From Sphingobacteriales bacterium (GTDB taxonomy: Bacteria > Bacteroidota > Bacteroidia > Chitinophagales > JADIYW01), in assembly GCA_016719635.1 (NCBI GenBank), contig JADJYT010000006.1, positions 1-61,078 of the forward strand: DNA of 61,078 nt, read 5' to 3'. A program made the translations under genes and the position numbers. Positions 1-9,045 of the stretch are shown one piece after another. Positions within the stretch are counted from its first letter, which is position 1. Every line of letters starts with the position of its first letter. Below the pieces are notes generated by a model. That model did not search any database. It was not told where the DNA came from and saw only the letters and a program-made list of their open reading frames with translations.

Positions 1-634
1 TTCGATATTCTGCTCATCGCGTATATACATCACATCATCGCAAAAATCTACTTTGCCGGTTTCAACATTATACATGGCGCCAACTACGCCAATCTCCCGT
101 TCTCAACCAACTGCTCTAAATGAAACTGCGTTCGATGATGCTTTTACGGAACGTTTAACATTGATTTCTGCGTTTCAACAAACGTATAGTTCGCAGATGT
201 TCTGTCTTTTTTGAACTCTTTCCTGGTAAACAGCCGGTTGCAGTTTAGATAACAGCTCTGTCAGCTTCCCATTTCGACATGGTCGCACGCGCCTTTACCC
301 GCACCGCATTTTGAATGCCCCGTTTACAATTAATTTTGACCCCGCTACTTTACAGGCAAACTCCATACTGCCGAGTATATCCGTGTTTACGTGTACCGGC
401 AATACGTACCGAAAAATGTCGCGGTCCACGGTGAAATATTAATTCGGCAAGATGGTGTTCTGCTGTCAATACAGCTTAGTATGGTGGCAAAGGCCACTGT
501 CCGTCTGATACATGTTTTGCTGTAATAAATTCCGGTTTCCTTATAGTTTTATAAAACGGTCATTTCCCTCTTTTAAAATTTCCGGCTTCATTCTCGGCGT
601 GGTGTTTATCTCGGGTTTCTTTGTATGTTTTCAT
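1..634 (-). pseudogene. Beta-class carbonic anhydrase, frame-broken and 3'-truncated by the window edge
   Basis: Interconverts CO2 and bicarbonate using a zinc ion. Reading leftward from an ATG at 634, the fragments occur in family order: the zinc-site peptide SCIDSRTP (near 470), then DILGSMEFACKVAGSKLIV (about 385-325), and finally GAMYNVETGKVDF near the window edge. No single frame joins them; several single-base shifts and stops intervene. It lies 7 bp downstream of a SulP transporter gene on the same strand, a common pairing for bicarbonate uptake. Because neighbouring genes are broken in the same way, sequencing error is as likely as true decay. The family assignment is firm; the pseudogene status is not. 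Confidence 0.75.
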
Positions 635-641
635 TTTCAGC

Positions 642-2210
642 TTATTTTAATTCATGAATGGATTGTACATGTATGTCATTCTCGATTTTATATTCTTCTT
701 TGAAGCCAATCAGTATCGGCGTGATTTTCTCCTTGGCCTGGACTTCTCTGAAATTTCTTATCAATTCCAGTACATCGTAATCATTATAGGTTGTTTTGGA
801 CGCATCAATGGTGACAACCGAATTTTTCAGGTAAGTGTGCCAGCGTCTGCTTGATGCTTGCCTTGTTTAAGAAGGAGACTTCTTTCCGCCTAGCTGTATC
901 CTGATTTATCACCGGCATGGTAGTCTTCCTTGTGGAAGAAATATGCGTTTGCCAGGTTGCCTTTTAATATATAAAAATACTGACTGCCAATCCTACGCCT
1001 CGCCTTTTCAATAAATCGGTGAACACCACCACAAGTACCGTGACTATAAACGGAACCCACTGGTGTTTTCCATTTTGAAACATCTCTTTGTATATTGAAA
1101 TTTTAGTCAGCTTATAACCTACGGTGAGCAATATGGCCGCGAGTGCCGCCAGTGGAATTTTATTGTAATGTTGGAATCAGGGCAACACACCAGCAATAAG
1201 AAACTGTGAAACATGGCCGACACCTTTGTTTCGGCTTTGCATTCACATTGGCAGAACTCTGACAATTACAACGGTTATGGGCAGCCCCTATCAGGCCGGA
1301 AACGATATTTCCGATTCCCTGCGCCTTCAGTTCCAGGTTTGTTGAGGACTCTTTATGCGGATCAATATTGTCTACCGCCTCTATGCTTAAGAGTAGTTCG
1401 ATTGAAGCCACTACTGCAATCGTGGCAGCAATGGTGATGACCTTTACATTGGTAATCTGCGAAAAATCAGGGAAGGTGAAAAACCCCAGAAACTCATTCA
1501 GGCCGTTGGCGATAGGCACATTCACCAGATGCGATTTTTCAGTTATGGCAAGCGAAGAGCCCGTGGTTACGAACAGTTCGTTTAAGACAATACTGACAAT
1601 TACAGCCACCAAACCACCGGGAATAAAACCCGCTCTGTTTTAATAAACGGTTTTCCCCAAAGAATCAAGATCGCAAGGGCTGTTACCGCTATCAGTGTAG
1701 CGCCCAGGTTGATATGCTGCAAGGGTGCAGAAGTGCTGTGAATGTATTTTCTCCGTTTGCCTGTATAAAATCCAGGTTTCCTTCTATATCCGCATCATAG
1801 CCAAATGCATGCGGAATCTGTTTCAAAATAATTAAGATTCCGATTGCCGTCAGCATGCTACCTTTATGACGTTTGATGGGAAATAATTGCTGATGGTTCC
1901 GGCTTTTTAAAAAAGCCCAATACCACCTGCATGATACCGGCTAATACGACTGCCAGTAAAAAAACATTGAACGCACCCAATTGTTGAATTGATACCAGCA
2001 CAATGGCCGCCAGTCCCGCAGCGGGACCACTGACGCTCAGTTGGGAATTACTAATGGATGCGACAACCAATCCCCTACAATACCGGCAATCATGCCGGAG
2101 AAAAAGGCACCCGGATGCGAGTGCGATACTAAGGCAAAGCGGCAATGCCACCAGAAAACGACTATACCGGCAGGAAGGTCCTGCTTCCATGTTCGGAAAT
2201 ATTTTTGCAT
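642..2210 (-). pseudogene. SulP family anion/bicarbonate transporter with STAS-like tail, frame-broken
   Basis: Inner-membrane SulP permease, probably for bicarbonate given the adjacent carbonic anhydrase. A start at 2210 gives MQKYFRTWKQDLPAGIVVF, the family N-terminus. The reading then changes frame into LVALPLCLSIALASG and later SNSQLSVSGPAAGLAAIV, followed by the transmembrane core (1612-1160) with IEAVDNIDPHKESSTNLELK and QGIGNIVSGLIG. A C-terminal STAS-like region ends in IHVQSIHELK just before 642. At least six frame changes are needed to read it through; where I can judge, bases are missing from short homopolymers (for example TTTC-CTG reads TTTCTG). This suggests base-calling error rather than slow decay. 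Confidence 0.75.
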
Positions 2211-2305
2211 AATAAGATGTTTACTGTGTGTGTATGATTATCATCAGGCTTTTCCCTGACCAGTTAACGGTCTTCTATAAGGAAAACCATTGGAAGAAAT
2301 AATGA

Positions 2306-2592
2306 TTATGCCGCATCGGGCGGAAAATAGACAGCCATGGAGTGATCTTCATCTATTGGAAGATGCTGATATTGGGCAAGTCTGTTTTTTTGCAGGGCAT
2401 TAAAAATGCCGATTGCCCTGTTTTTTATATCTGCTGAAATGTAAGGGAAAATTTTAGTCTCTTTAGCGGTATCTTTTTGCTGATGTTCCTCTTCCGCCAT
2501 TTCTGCCATACTGCTGGGCTCGGACTGTAAAAATACAATGGATTGGTCACCATGAATGTCATGGCAAATAAAATCATATAGGTGAACAGCAT
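2306..2592 (-). CDS. Small exported hypothetical protein, probably frameshifted after its signal peptide
   Basis: Not recognised. From the ATG at 2592 one frame encodes a convincing signal sequence, MLFTYMILFAMTFMVTN. The neighbouring frame then encodes a charged region ending DEDHSMAVYFPPDAA with its stop at 2306. A single indel around 2550 would join them into an exported protein of about 95 residues. The first part of the second frame upstream of that point lacks a credible start (only a TTG at 2605). It shares the frame-break pattern of its neighbours. Existence of a gene here is likely; its function is unknown. Confidence 0.4.
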
Positions 2593-2742
2593 TTTCACGG
2601 CGCAATTATACCCTCAAAAACAGATATAGACAAGCATTTAACATTATTTAGATGTAAATAGTTCAACAAAAAAACATTTTTTTTTAGCTTATCTTGCTAC
2701 TGAAAACTTTATCCCTTATTTATTTAAAATAGGAAGATCATC

Positions 2743-3752
2743 ATGCAGACTTTTAACGAACGGTTCCGGCAAATTGCATTCTTTTTTTAGTGGCGCTCGG
2801 GCTGCTTATTTTTTACAGCTTCAGTTTCTGGTGCCCGGAATTTTGGGTGCAGTAACCCTATATATTTTAAACAGAAAACCTTTCTTCATTCTGATCTATC
2901 AGAAAAATGGAATAAGTATCTTGCAACCACCCTGCTAATATTTCTGGATGCTGTGATTTTATTGATACCCTTTGGCCTTGCCACCTATTTTGTATTACCG
3001 AAGGTGCACAATTTTTCAGAGAATGCCGGTGATTTGTTTGCCGGCGTAAAGGCAATCATAGAACGTGTTTCGGCCTCCATCGGCGTTACAATACTTTCCA
3101 AAGAATCATTGGGCAATATTCCGGCATTGGTATCTTCAATCTTCCTCGATTTTCTCAATTCAGCTTTCAATGCATTCATGAATATTTCCACCGTGTACTT
3201 CCTGCTGTTTTTCTGCTGATCAATGCAAAAATTAGAAATGATCCTGTTAAAATACATTCCTTTGAATGCCGGAAAACAAAAACTGATTACTGCAGAAACA
3301 AAAAACATCGTGGTATCCTATGCCATCGGCATACCGGTAATCGCCATTGCCCAGGGTTTTTGCGCCTATATCGGTTATACCATTTTCGGCACCAAGGATC
3401 CGATGTTGTGGGGTTTGTAACCGCTGTTTGTTCCGGTTATACCTTTTGTCGGCTCCGGCTTGATCTGGATTCCCCTGGCGGTATTTTTATATATCCATGG
3501 AAATGCGGGTGATTCGCTGGGACTCGCCGTCTACTGTGCATTGGTGGTATTAAATATTGATAACCTGCTGAGGCTGGTCTTTCTCAAGGCCTATGCCAAT
3601 ATTCATCCTCTGATTACATTATTCGGTGTCATTACCGGATTGAAGCTTTTTGGATTTATCGGGCTGATTTTCGGGCCCTGCTCGTTTCATCCTTACTGCT
3701 GCTGATTCGAATTTATATCATAGAGTTTTCTTCCGAAAACAACAGTGCATAA
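2743..3752 (+). pseudogene. AI-2E family transporter (PerM/YdiK type), frame-broken
   Basis: Polytopic membrane protein of the AI-2E exporter family; the substrate cannot be predicted. It starts MQTFNERFRQIAFF at 2743, then breaks in a T-run. It resumes as NKYLATTLLIFLDAVILLIP (near 2915), stops near 3220, resumes as MILLKYIPLNAGKQKLI, stops at 3418, and resumes through VPVIPFVGSGLIWIPLAVFL. The family-typical ending GVITGLKLFGFIGLIFGP is followed by one more frame change to a stop at 3752. Read through the breaks it gives about 335 residues, normal for the family. The breaks match the error-dense pattern of the window's left end. Confidence 0.75.
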
Positions 3753-3789
3753 TCCCGGATTTTTCCAGTTTTACATTACGCGTTTATGC

Positions 3790-4449
3790 TTAACGACTCA
3801 GCTGTTCCTGTAAAATCTTATTGACCATATCATGCTGTATCAGGAGCATGGAATGGGAGCCGCCCTCCACCGGAATGGCGTTTTTAATATTCCTGAATGG
3901 AAACATCTCATCCTTCGTTCCGTGAATATGGATAATATCTTTTCTGTAATCTTCCCTGCCGTTCCATTTTACAATCGCATCCACACACCAGTACAAGAAT
4001 TTGGGGGAGTTATTTTTTGCCATACTGACGGCCAGATGGCGCAGTCCGGGTTTTTTCAGCACCTCCCGTTTGAACATGCTCCCGAATTGAATCGAATGGA
4101 TGAAACCCTGTCCGGGAAGCAGTTTATGCATATTGGTGAATTTCATCTGCTTCAGCAGTAACGGCATTTCGCTCCGGCTTTTCACGGAAGAAATCAACAC
4201 CACCTTCTCGGGCTGCACATGGCGTATCAGTTCCATCGTCATGATACCCCCCATCGAATTTCCAACGATGTTAAACGGTTTCGTGGTGTCCATCAGCGGA
4301 ATAAATTTCTGCATAGGTTTCCATCGTATCATGGGTATGGTGTTCCGGGAATGGTAGATAAACGGGGTTTTCCACCACCGCCATCTGGTATTTGAAGATG
4401 CGCTCATCCGAGGCGATACCGCCGATAAAATACGTTTTGTTGCTGTCAC
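3790..4449 (-). CDS. Alpha/beta-hydrolase fold protein, N-terminus frame-shifted
   Basis: Probable serine hydrolase of unknown substrate. The nucleophile elbow GNSMGG is followed by an acid-loop-like segment HIHGTKDEMFPF and a terminal histidine region VEGGSHSMLLIQHD, giving the Ser-Asp-His arrangement. The N-terminal 50 residues of the open frame are not hydrolase-like, while the next frame gives KTYFIGGIASDERIFKYQM, a normal beginning for this family. A frame change near 4305 is therefore inferred, and the true start lies near or just beyond 4449. The strand is opposite to the AI-2E gene, so the two are convergent. Confidence 0.6.
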   Translation of the reverse strand: MTATKRILSAVSPRMSASSNTRWRWWKTPFIYHSRNTIPMIRWKPMQKFIPLMDTTKPFNIVGNSMGGIMTMELIRHVQPEKVVLISSVKSRSEMPLLLKQMKFTNMHKLLPGQGFIHSIQFGSMFKREVLKKPGLRHLAVSMAKNNSPKFLYWCVDAIVKWNGREDYRKDIIHIHGTKDEMFPFRNIKNAIPVEGGSHSMLLIQHDMVNKILQEQLSR

Positions 4450-4497
4450 AGCTCTAAAATAAGGAAAAAGAAGGAGTTTTTTCTGATACCCCCCTGC

Positions 4498-5082
4498 TCA
4501 GTCAGGATCTCTCAGTGCGCGTTCAATATTTTTATCCGGAACCAACCACATGATAGCGGTGAGTGCAAATAACAGCGCTGAAACCAACGGAAAGAACAAT
4601 GCACAGGGGATGGAAACGGCATAAATGACAAGTGAGAGGATGCCTTTCTTTTCCTGTGTCTTCAGGGCTTCTGTCAGTCGGGTGCGCTGCTTCAAATCAG
4701 ATGCGATGGCAGCCTGAAGAATGAAAAAGGCAATGGCGCAGCATAATAAATTGACGGCATAGGTGGCTACCGGAATCCGGGCGAAATGATTCTCTCCCAT
4801 CCAGCCCGTGGTGAACGGAATCAGGGAAAGAAAAAACAAAAGACACATATTGGACCAGATGAGTTTACTGTTTACACGATGCGCCGTGTGCAGCAAATGG
4901 TGGTGATTGCCCCAATAAATGCCCACATACACAAAACTCAGCACATAACTGATAAAGACCGGCGCCAATTCCCAAAGGGCAGGCAGCGTGGCCTCGTGCG
5001 GAATCTTTAATTCCAGGACCATAATGGTAATGATGATGGCGATGACACCATCACTGAACGCTTCTAAACGGGATTTGGTCAT
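4498..5082 (-). CDS. TMEM175 family (DUF1211) potassium channel-like membrane protein
   Basis: Bacterial TMEM175 proteins are K+-conducting channels with six helices and an FSDG motif at the start of helix 1. Here MTKSRLEAFSDGVIAI begins the protein, with Arg5 and Phe-Ser-Asp at 9-11. About six hydrophobic segments follow, and the 194-residue length fits the family. I chose the ATG at 5082 because it places the FSDG motif at the family position; an in-frame ATG at 5148 would add an atypical 22-residue extension. This is the first clearly intact gene from the left edge. Confidence 0.8.
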   Translation of the reverse strand: MTKSRLEAFSDGVIAIIITIMVLELKIPHEATLPALWELAPVFISYVLSFVYVGIYWGNHHHLLHTAHRVNSKLIWSNMCLLFFLSLIPFTTGWMGENHFARIPVATYAVNLLCCAIAFFILQAAIASDLKQRTRLTEALKTQEKKGILSLVIYAVSIPCALFFPLVSALLFALTAIMWLVPDKNIERALRDPD

Positions 5083-5135
5083 GGTTGATTTTATAAACAG
5101 ACAACTGTTGTTACACAATTTCTTTTCAAAAATAC

Positions 5136-5504
5136 TCAATAAATCCATTGCAGGAGTGCCCAGCGAATGGAAGAAAATTCGGGCAGTGCGGCACGGGTGT
5201 GTTCATCGCGGTTAAAAATCAGTTCGGTATTGTTTCCCGCTCCGTCAAAATACACCAGCCAGGGCGCAGCCATACGGTCTGCCAGCAGGTGCAGCCGGTA
5301 CAACTGCTCCTGCCGGGTGGTATGGGCACTTGTGGGTACCGTGAATTCCAGTTTATACGTATCCGTAAATTTGGCATATCTTTGGGCAGCGGTGTACTGC
5401 GTTTCATTGGGCAGTGCTTTCAATAGTGTATCTGCGAACAATCGGCTATCCTCTTCATTTTTTATGCCATCCGCAATGATGGTGATGCTTATCCCTTTAA
5501 TCAT
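5136..5504 (-). CDS. Hypothetical protein, 122 residues
   Basis: I do not recognise a family. The protein begins MIKGISITIIADGIKNEEDS and has no signal peptide or membrane segment. It is mixed alpha/beta in character, with a short central stretch LVYFDGAGNNTELIF and an aromatic C-terminus RWALLQWIY. It lies 53 bp upstream of the TMEM175-like gene on the same strand and may be cotranscribed with it. The reading is uninterrupted and the codon use looks like its neighbours, so it is probably real. Confidence 0.55.
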   Translation of the reverse strand: MIKGISITIIADGIKNEEDSRLFADTLLKALPNETQYTAAQRYAKFTDTYKLEFTVPTSAHTTRQEQLYRLHLLADRMAAPWLVYFDGAGNNTELIFNRDEHTRAALPEFSSIRWALLQWIY

Positions 5505-5599
5505 GGCTGAAAAGATACGGATTTCATCTTTTTAAAAATCGGAAAATAAGCATGTCACGTTTGGTGTAAAATCATCTTTTATTTCCGTCGGGTTTTGCT

Positions 5600-5760
5600 G
5601 CATCTTTACATCATCAAACAGCTGAAGCTGGAAACATAAAAAACCAACCCTTAGAAAAGAAACCAAAAAAACCAAACTAAGGTCCGGAAACATAGAAACC
5701 CTACCCTAAACGTCCGGAAACCTAAGAACCCAAAGAGCAGCGACCGCTGCTCTTTTTTTT
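5600..5760 (+). ncRNA. Candidate small RNA with three GGAAAC repeats and an intrinsic terminator
   Basis: The segment is A/C-rich and carries three imperfect copies of GGAAACmTAnrAACC, at 5630-5645, 5686-5700 and 5716-5730, the last two spaced exactly 30 nt. It ends in an 8-bp hairpin (5734-5741 with 5746-5753, loop GACC) followed by at least seven T, which is a rightward intrinsic terminator. Both flanking genes are on the minus strand and no plus-strand gene leads into it, so the terminator probably ends a free-standing transcript. A TTTG-containing upstream segment (5592-5612) could hold the promoter but is not convincing. Confidence 0.4.
5733..5760 (+). terminator. Intrinsic terminator of the candidate small RNA
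   Basis: Stem AGAGCAGC / GCTGCTCT with a four-base loop, directly followed by a run of T on the plus strand. The minus-strand reading has only three T after the stem, so the orientation is rightward. Confidence 0.75.
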
Positions 5761-5770
5761 ATTGTCATCA

Positions 5771-5938
5771 TCGTCATTGCGAGTGAAGCGAGAAATCTTC
5801 CTCCTTTTTAGAAATAAGCCTGGTTGCAGCAGGCTCTTTCTTGTTGGTAGAAAGGACAGTGTGCAATAAAAGTGCAGACTGCTTATTCTATGAACATCGC
5901 CGTCCTTTCGAGTGAGACACGAGCGAGAAATCTTGCTT
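5771..5938 (+). repeat. Two solitary left-arm copies of the dispersed GTCATTTCGA-type palindromic repeat
   Basis: At 5772-5800 the sequence CGTCATTGCGAGTGAAGCGA continues into GAGAAATCTT. At 5901-5935 CGTCCTTTCGAGTGAGACAC continues into GAGCGAGAAATCTTGCT. Both match the left arm of the units in the 54.9-58.2 kb array (GTCATTTCGA...GAGAAATCTTGCTA). Neither has a clear right arm, so these look like decayed or half copies, showing that the family is dispersed and not confined to the array. Confidence 0.6.
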
Positions 5939-5982
5939 CTGTTTAGCAGTAAACTTAATTGTATAGGTGCATTGTTTTTTGC

Positions 5983-6420
5983 TTATACGTTTCCGCTATA
6001 GGTTGGGTCAAAATCCACCATCCACTCAATACCGAATTTATCTCTGAACATCCCGAAATAGGAACCCCAGGGACTGTCAGCAATCGGCACTTCAATACTT
6101 CCGCCTGCTGAAAGTCCGTAAAATAACCTGTCGGCTTCTGTACGGCTTTCTGCGCTAATAGCAATTTTAGATCGGTTTTCATTCTCATTGACCGGTCCCA
6201 TGCTTTCCGGAACGTCATTGCCCATTAAAATGTTCTTGCCAACAGGTAGGGCAATGTGCAGAATTTTGTTGGCATCATTTTCCGCTACGGGGAATTCAGG
6301 GCCTGAGAGGTCTTTAAGACGCATAATTTTTGCAAACTCTCCGCCGAATACTGATTTGTAAAACGTAAACGCTTCTTCGGCATTTCCATTGAAGTTAATG
6401 TGAGGATGAATCAGTGCCAT
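5983..6420 (-). CDS. VOC superfamily protein, PhnB/glyoxalase-like
   Basis: A 145-residue vicinal-oxygen-chelate fold protein of the PhnB (3-demethylubiquinone methyltransferase-like) branch. The start MALIHPHINFNGNAEEAFTF and the motif FYKSVFGGEF are typical, as is the ending PWGSYFGMFRDKFGIEWMVD. Members are cytosolic; many have no proven substrate, so I assign no reaction. It stands alone, with 425 bp before the next leftward gene. Confidence 0.85.
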   Translation of the reverse strand: MALIHPHINFNGNAEEAFTFYKSVFGGEFAKIMRLKDLSGPEFPVAENDANKILHIALPVGKNILMGNDVPESMGPVNENENRSKIAISAESRTEADRLFYGLSAGGSIEVPIADSPWGSYFGMFRDKFGIEWMVDFDPTYSGNV

Positions 6421-6845
6421 ATTTTTTAGTTTTCAGTTTTTTTCTTTCTTATTCCTGCTATCTGAGTGAAGGGTGTCGAAAAACGGTATGCATATTTGCA
6501 GTGATCATTCTTCCTTTTTTTATTTAAGGGTCCAATTGTGTCAGCTTTATTTTCTAAAAATATCAATAAGCTTTTCTACATGAATTTCTAAATCAATGTC
6601 GCCACCTGCACCAATTGAAAACCTGTGTTGGCTGCTGGCATTATTTTATAATGTGTTGATAATTAATCTATGTAATATGTATTTCAATTACAAGTTGTGT
6701 ACAATTATGTTAATTCAAAATGATACACTTTTCAAATGTCAGGGGCAAAATTTGATCCGTCCTAAAATATGTTTACCGTTTTAGTTATTAAATCCCGCTA
6801 CAGGTTTACAAAATTATAACTGCCAACAATTTTCACACGTCAGAA
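6421..6845. other. Intergenic stretch without a convincing gene
   Basis: AT-rich sequence between two minus-strand genes. It must contain the promoter of the VOC gene. A 62-codon plus-strand reading (6596-6784) has no recognisable domain or good start context and was not accepted. No strong hairpin or RNA gene was seen. Confidence 0.5.
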
Positions 6846-7424
6846 CTATCTTAGTAAAATTTCACACATAATACCTACAAGATAATGTGTTGTTTTATAT
6901 TTTCTGAATACAAGACGCACTATTTTCCAGTCCAAATTATCAGGTTCTTTTCCGCCTGGATAATAGAAACCCAGAAAATCATCATTTTTGTAATAAACAT
7001 CCATGTTATTGGAAATATCATTGTCCGCATAAAAATTATTATATTCTATTTGATTGTGAAAGAGGGCTTTATCTGTGAATATAATTTCATCAAAAAAGTC
7101 TGGTATTGATAATATTATTGAATCTTCGGAGTTATCCCGGTAACCCCAAAAATATGTTTTTCTGTTAGGTTTCCTAAAATCTTTAGCGAACAAAATCTGA
7201 TCACTTTCTGCTACAACATGTGCCAGAGGTGAAAAGCGGGCACCATCTGTTGGGTGAATGTATTTAGCTAATTTGTAGTACTGCTTTGCTTTACAATATT
7301 TCAAAATTTCTTTTGCTTTTTGAATCAGCAATGAATCGTCTATCCCTGTTTTGGTTGATAAAGGTTGAGCATTAAGTATCAATGCTGCATTTAAAAAAAT
7401 CAGAACCCAAATGATTTTCTTCAT
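6846..7424 (-). CDS. Exported hypothetical protein, 192 residues
   Basis: Begins with a clear signal peptide (MKKIIWVLIFLNAALILNAQ, cleavage after residue 19-20). The mature part starts with a helix rich in Lys/Ala and contains HPTDGARFSP, a motif often seen in small Bacteroidota periplasmic proteins of unknown function. Its ATG overlaps the stop of the upstream lipoprotein gene by 4 bp, so the two are translationally coupled. Function unknown; probably envelope. Confidence 0.65.
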   Translation of the reverse strand: MKKIIWVLIFLNAALILNAQPLSTKTGIDDSLLIQKAKEILKYCKAKQYYKLAKYIHPTDGARFSPLAHVVAESDQILFAKDFRKPNRKTYFWGYRDNSEDSIILSIPDFFDEIIFTDKALFHNQIEYNNFYADNDISNNMDVYYKNDDFLGFYYPGGKEPDNLDWKIVRLVFRKYKTTHYLVGIMCEILLR

Positions 7425-7945
7425 TTAATTTCTTTTTCTAAATAGAAAAAGACACCATCCCATCTTATAATCACATGGGTATCATCTAAAACAAAAATTT
7501 CTTCTACAGGCGTTTCGGGGCTATTGGTTGACAAGCACCGGATTTTTTCACTTGTTATCCCTAATTTCATCACATCCGAATTATATTGGATAAAAAATTC
7601 TTTAGCAGGGAATACTGTATCTCTCAATATTTCAAAGTTTTTGCAAACTGTATCGTTAGGAAAAATTTCTTTATAGGAAGGAATTTCTTTAAATGGGATA
7701 ATTGCATCTTTTGAAAATGATACTGTTTTTTTTAACCACTCACCGGCTGTTTTGTCATCCATTGCCGAGAATTCAGAAAAAACATATTTTGTTATTTTCC
7801 ACTTCCCGCTAATGATTGATTGTTTAACATCTGTAACTTCAGTATTCATTTTTACGCTTTCTTTTTTTTCGGAAGCATTAGAATTGCAGGATAAACAAGC
7901 AAACACTATAATAATAGCTACGCTTAAATATATACTGTATCTCAT
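7421..7945 (-). CDS. Putative lipoprotein, 174 residues
   Basis: Start taken at the ATG at 7945, giving MRYSIYLSVAIIIVFACLSC. This is a signal peptide with a lipobox-like region (VFAC or CLSC) followed by a Ser/Asn/Lys linker. The body resembles Bacteroidota lipocalin-like 'SGKWKITKY' proteins in its first strand, but I cannot name a family. It overlaps the next gene (ends at 7421, next starts at 7424). The right border of the adjacent IS30 element lies 25 bp upstream, so its original promoter may have been replaced or separated. Confidence 0.6.
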   Translation of the reverse strand: MRYSIYLSVAIIIVFACLSCNSNASEKKESVKMNTEVTDVKQSIISGKWKITKYVFSEFSAMDDKTAGEWLKKTVSFSKDAIIPFKEIPSYKEIFPNDTVCKNFEILRDTVFPAKEFFIQYNSDVMKLGITSEKIRCLSTNSPETPVEEIFVLDDTHVIIRWDGVFFYLEKEIK

Positions 7946-7970
7946 AGTTTTATTTTTTATAATGCTGAAT

Positions 7971-8978
7971 TCAAGTAATAAATGCAATTTTGTTTAAAAT
8001 AGGTTTATCGTTAGTAAAAATAGCATTTGCTATCTCATTTGGGGTATAAAAGCTGAGTTTTTTTCTAGGTCTGTTGTTGAGTTTATTTTCTATTTCATTT
8101 AATTTTTCTTGCGTCAGGTATTCAAAAGACGATTTTTTAGGAATATATCTGCGAATAAGACCGTTGGTATTTTCCACCGTTCCACATTCGTAACTGGAAT
8201 ATGGATGTGTAAAGAAGTATTGAACACCGAGCTGTTGGGCTATATCTTCATGTCTGGCAAATTCCTTACCATTGTCAGAAGTGATGGTGTGCAAATAAGG
8301 TCGAAAATTGTATAGGGTTTTTATGGTTTGACGAGCCACCTGACTTGCGTGTTTTCCATCTAATAAGACCATTTTGGTATACAATGTTTTTCTGTCTACC
8401 ATTGTCAATATAGCACCCTTATGATTCGCTCCGATAATGGTATCTACTTCAAAATCTCCAAACCGTTCTCTGTTATTAGCCTGCATTGGACGCTGTTCGA
8501 TACTGACTTTGTTAGGTATCTGTCCTCTGTAATCTGACTTATTACCACGTTTCCTTCTGCATCTTTGCTTTCTAGCCAGGTATTGATATAGTACTCCACC
8601 CTGTTTTTTGTCCTTCCAAACATATTGATAAATAGTTTCATGGCTGACTTTGGTACAACCTTCTAGCATTAGACGGCAGCTGATTTGCTCCGGTGATAGC
8701 TCTTGTTGTAAAAGATGGGCTACCAGCAATTGTACGGAGTCCGTAAAGTATTTATGCTTTTGCTTGATCTGATGCCTGAACACAGCGTACTGATGTGCAT
8801 TCTTAGCATCATATCTGCCGGAATACATCTTATTTCTGGCAATCTCCCTGCTGACACATGACGTACTCTTACCAATGTATTCGGCAATCTGCTTCTGATT
8901 GAATTGTTTTGACAATAAGGTAGCTATTTGATACCTTTGCTCTGCGGTGAGTTGTTTAAATGTACGATTCATTTGCAA
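7971..8978 (-). CDS. IS30-family transposase
   Basis: A 335-residue DDE transposase. The N-terminal helix-turn-helix (about residues 10-45) contains LTAEQRYQIATLL and GKSTSCVSREIARNK, the IS30 hallmark. The catalytic residues are visible as Asp in DFEVDTIIGA, Asp in TSDNGKEFARH, and Glu in CGTVENTNGLIRRY about 35 residues later. The C-terminus RPRKKLSFYTPNEI is family-typical. Nothing is missing. The stop (TGA at 7971-7973) sits within the terminal inverted repeat. Confidence 0.92.
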   Translation of the reverse strand: MQMNRTFKQLTAEQRYQIATLLSKQFNQKQIAEYIGKSTSCVSREIARNKMYSGRYDAKNAHQYAVFRHQIKQKHKYFTDSVQLLVAHLLQQELSPEQISCRLMLEGCTKVSHETIYQYVWKDKKQGGVLYQYLARKQRCRRKRGNKSDYRGQIPNKVSIEQRPMQANNRERFGDFEVDTIIGANHKGAILTMVDRKTLYTKMVLLDGKHASQVARQTIKTLYNFRPYLHTITSDNGKEFARHEDIAQQLGVQYFFTHPYSSYECGTVENTNGLIRRYIPKKSSFEYLTQEKLNEIENKLNNRPRKKLSFYTPNEIANAIFTNDKPILNKIAFIT

Positions 8979-8992
8979 TTAAGTTTAAGCAC

Positions 8993-9028
8993 TTCAAATA
9001 TAGTGGGTGAAAGCCCACTATGTTTGAA
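8993..9028 (-). promoter_or_regulatory. Strong hairpin just upstream of the IS30 transposase
   Basis: 15-bp arms TTCAAATATAGTGGG (8993-9007) and CCCACTATGTTTGAA (9014-9028), with one non-Watson-Crick position and a six-base loop. The hairpin lies between the right terminal repeat and the transposase start codon at 8978. By analogy with other insertion sequences it could block translation of transcripts entering from outside; this role is inferred. Confidence 0.5.
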
Positions 9029-9045
9029 ACTTTTAATTGCATTTA

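Noticed and set aside
6596..6784. Small plus-strand protein in the 6.4-6.8 kb gap
   Set aside because: No domain, no ribosome-binding or promoter context, composition like surrounding AT-rich non-coding sequence.
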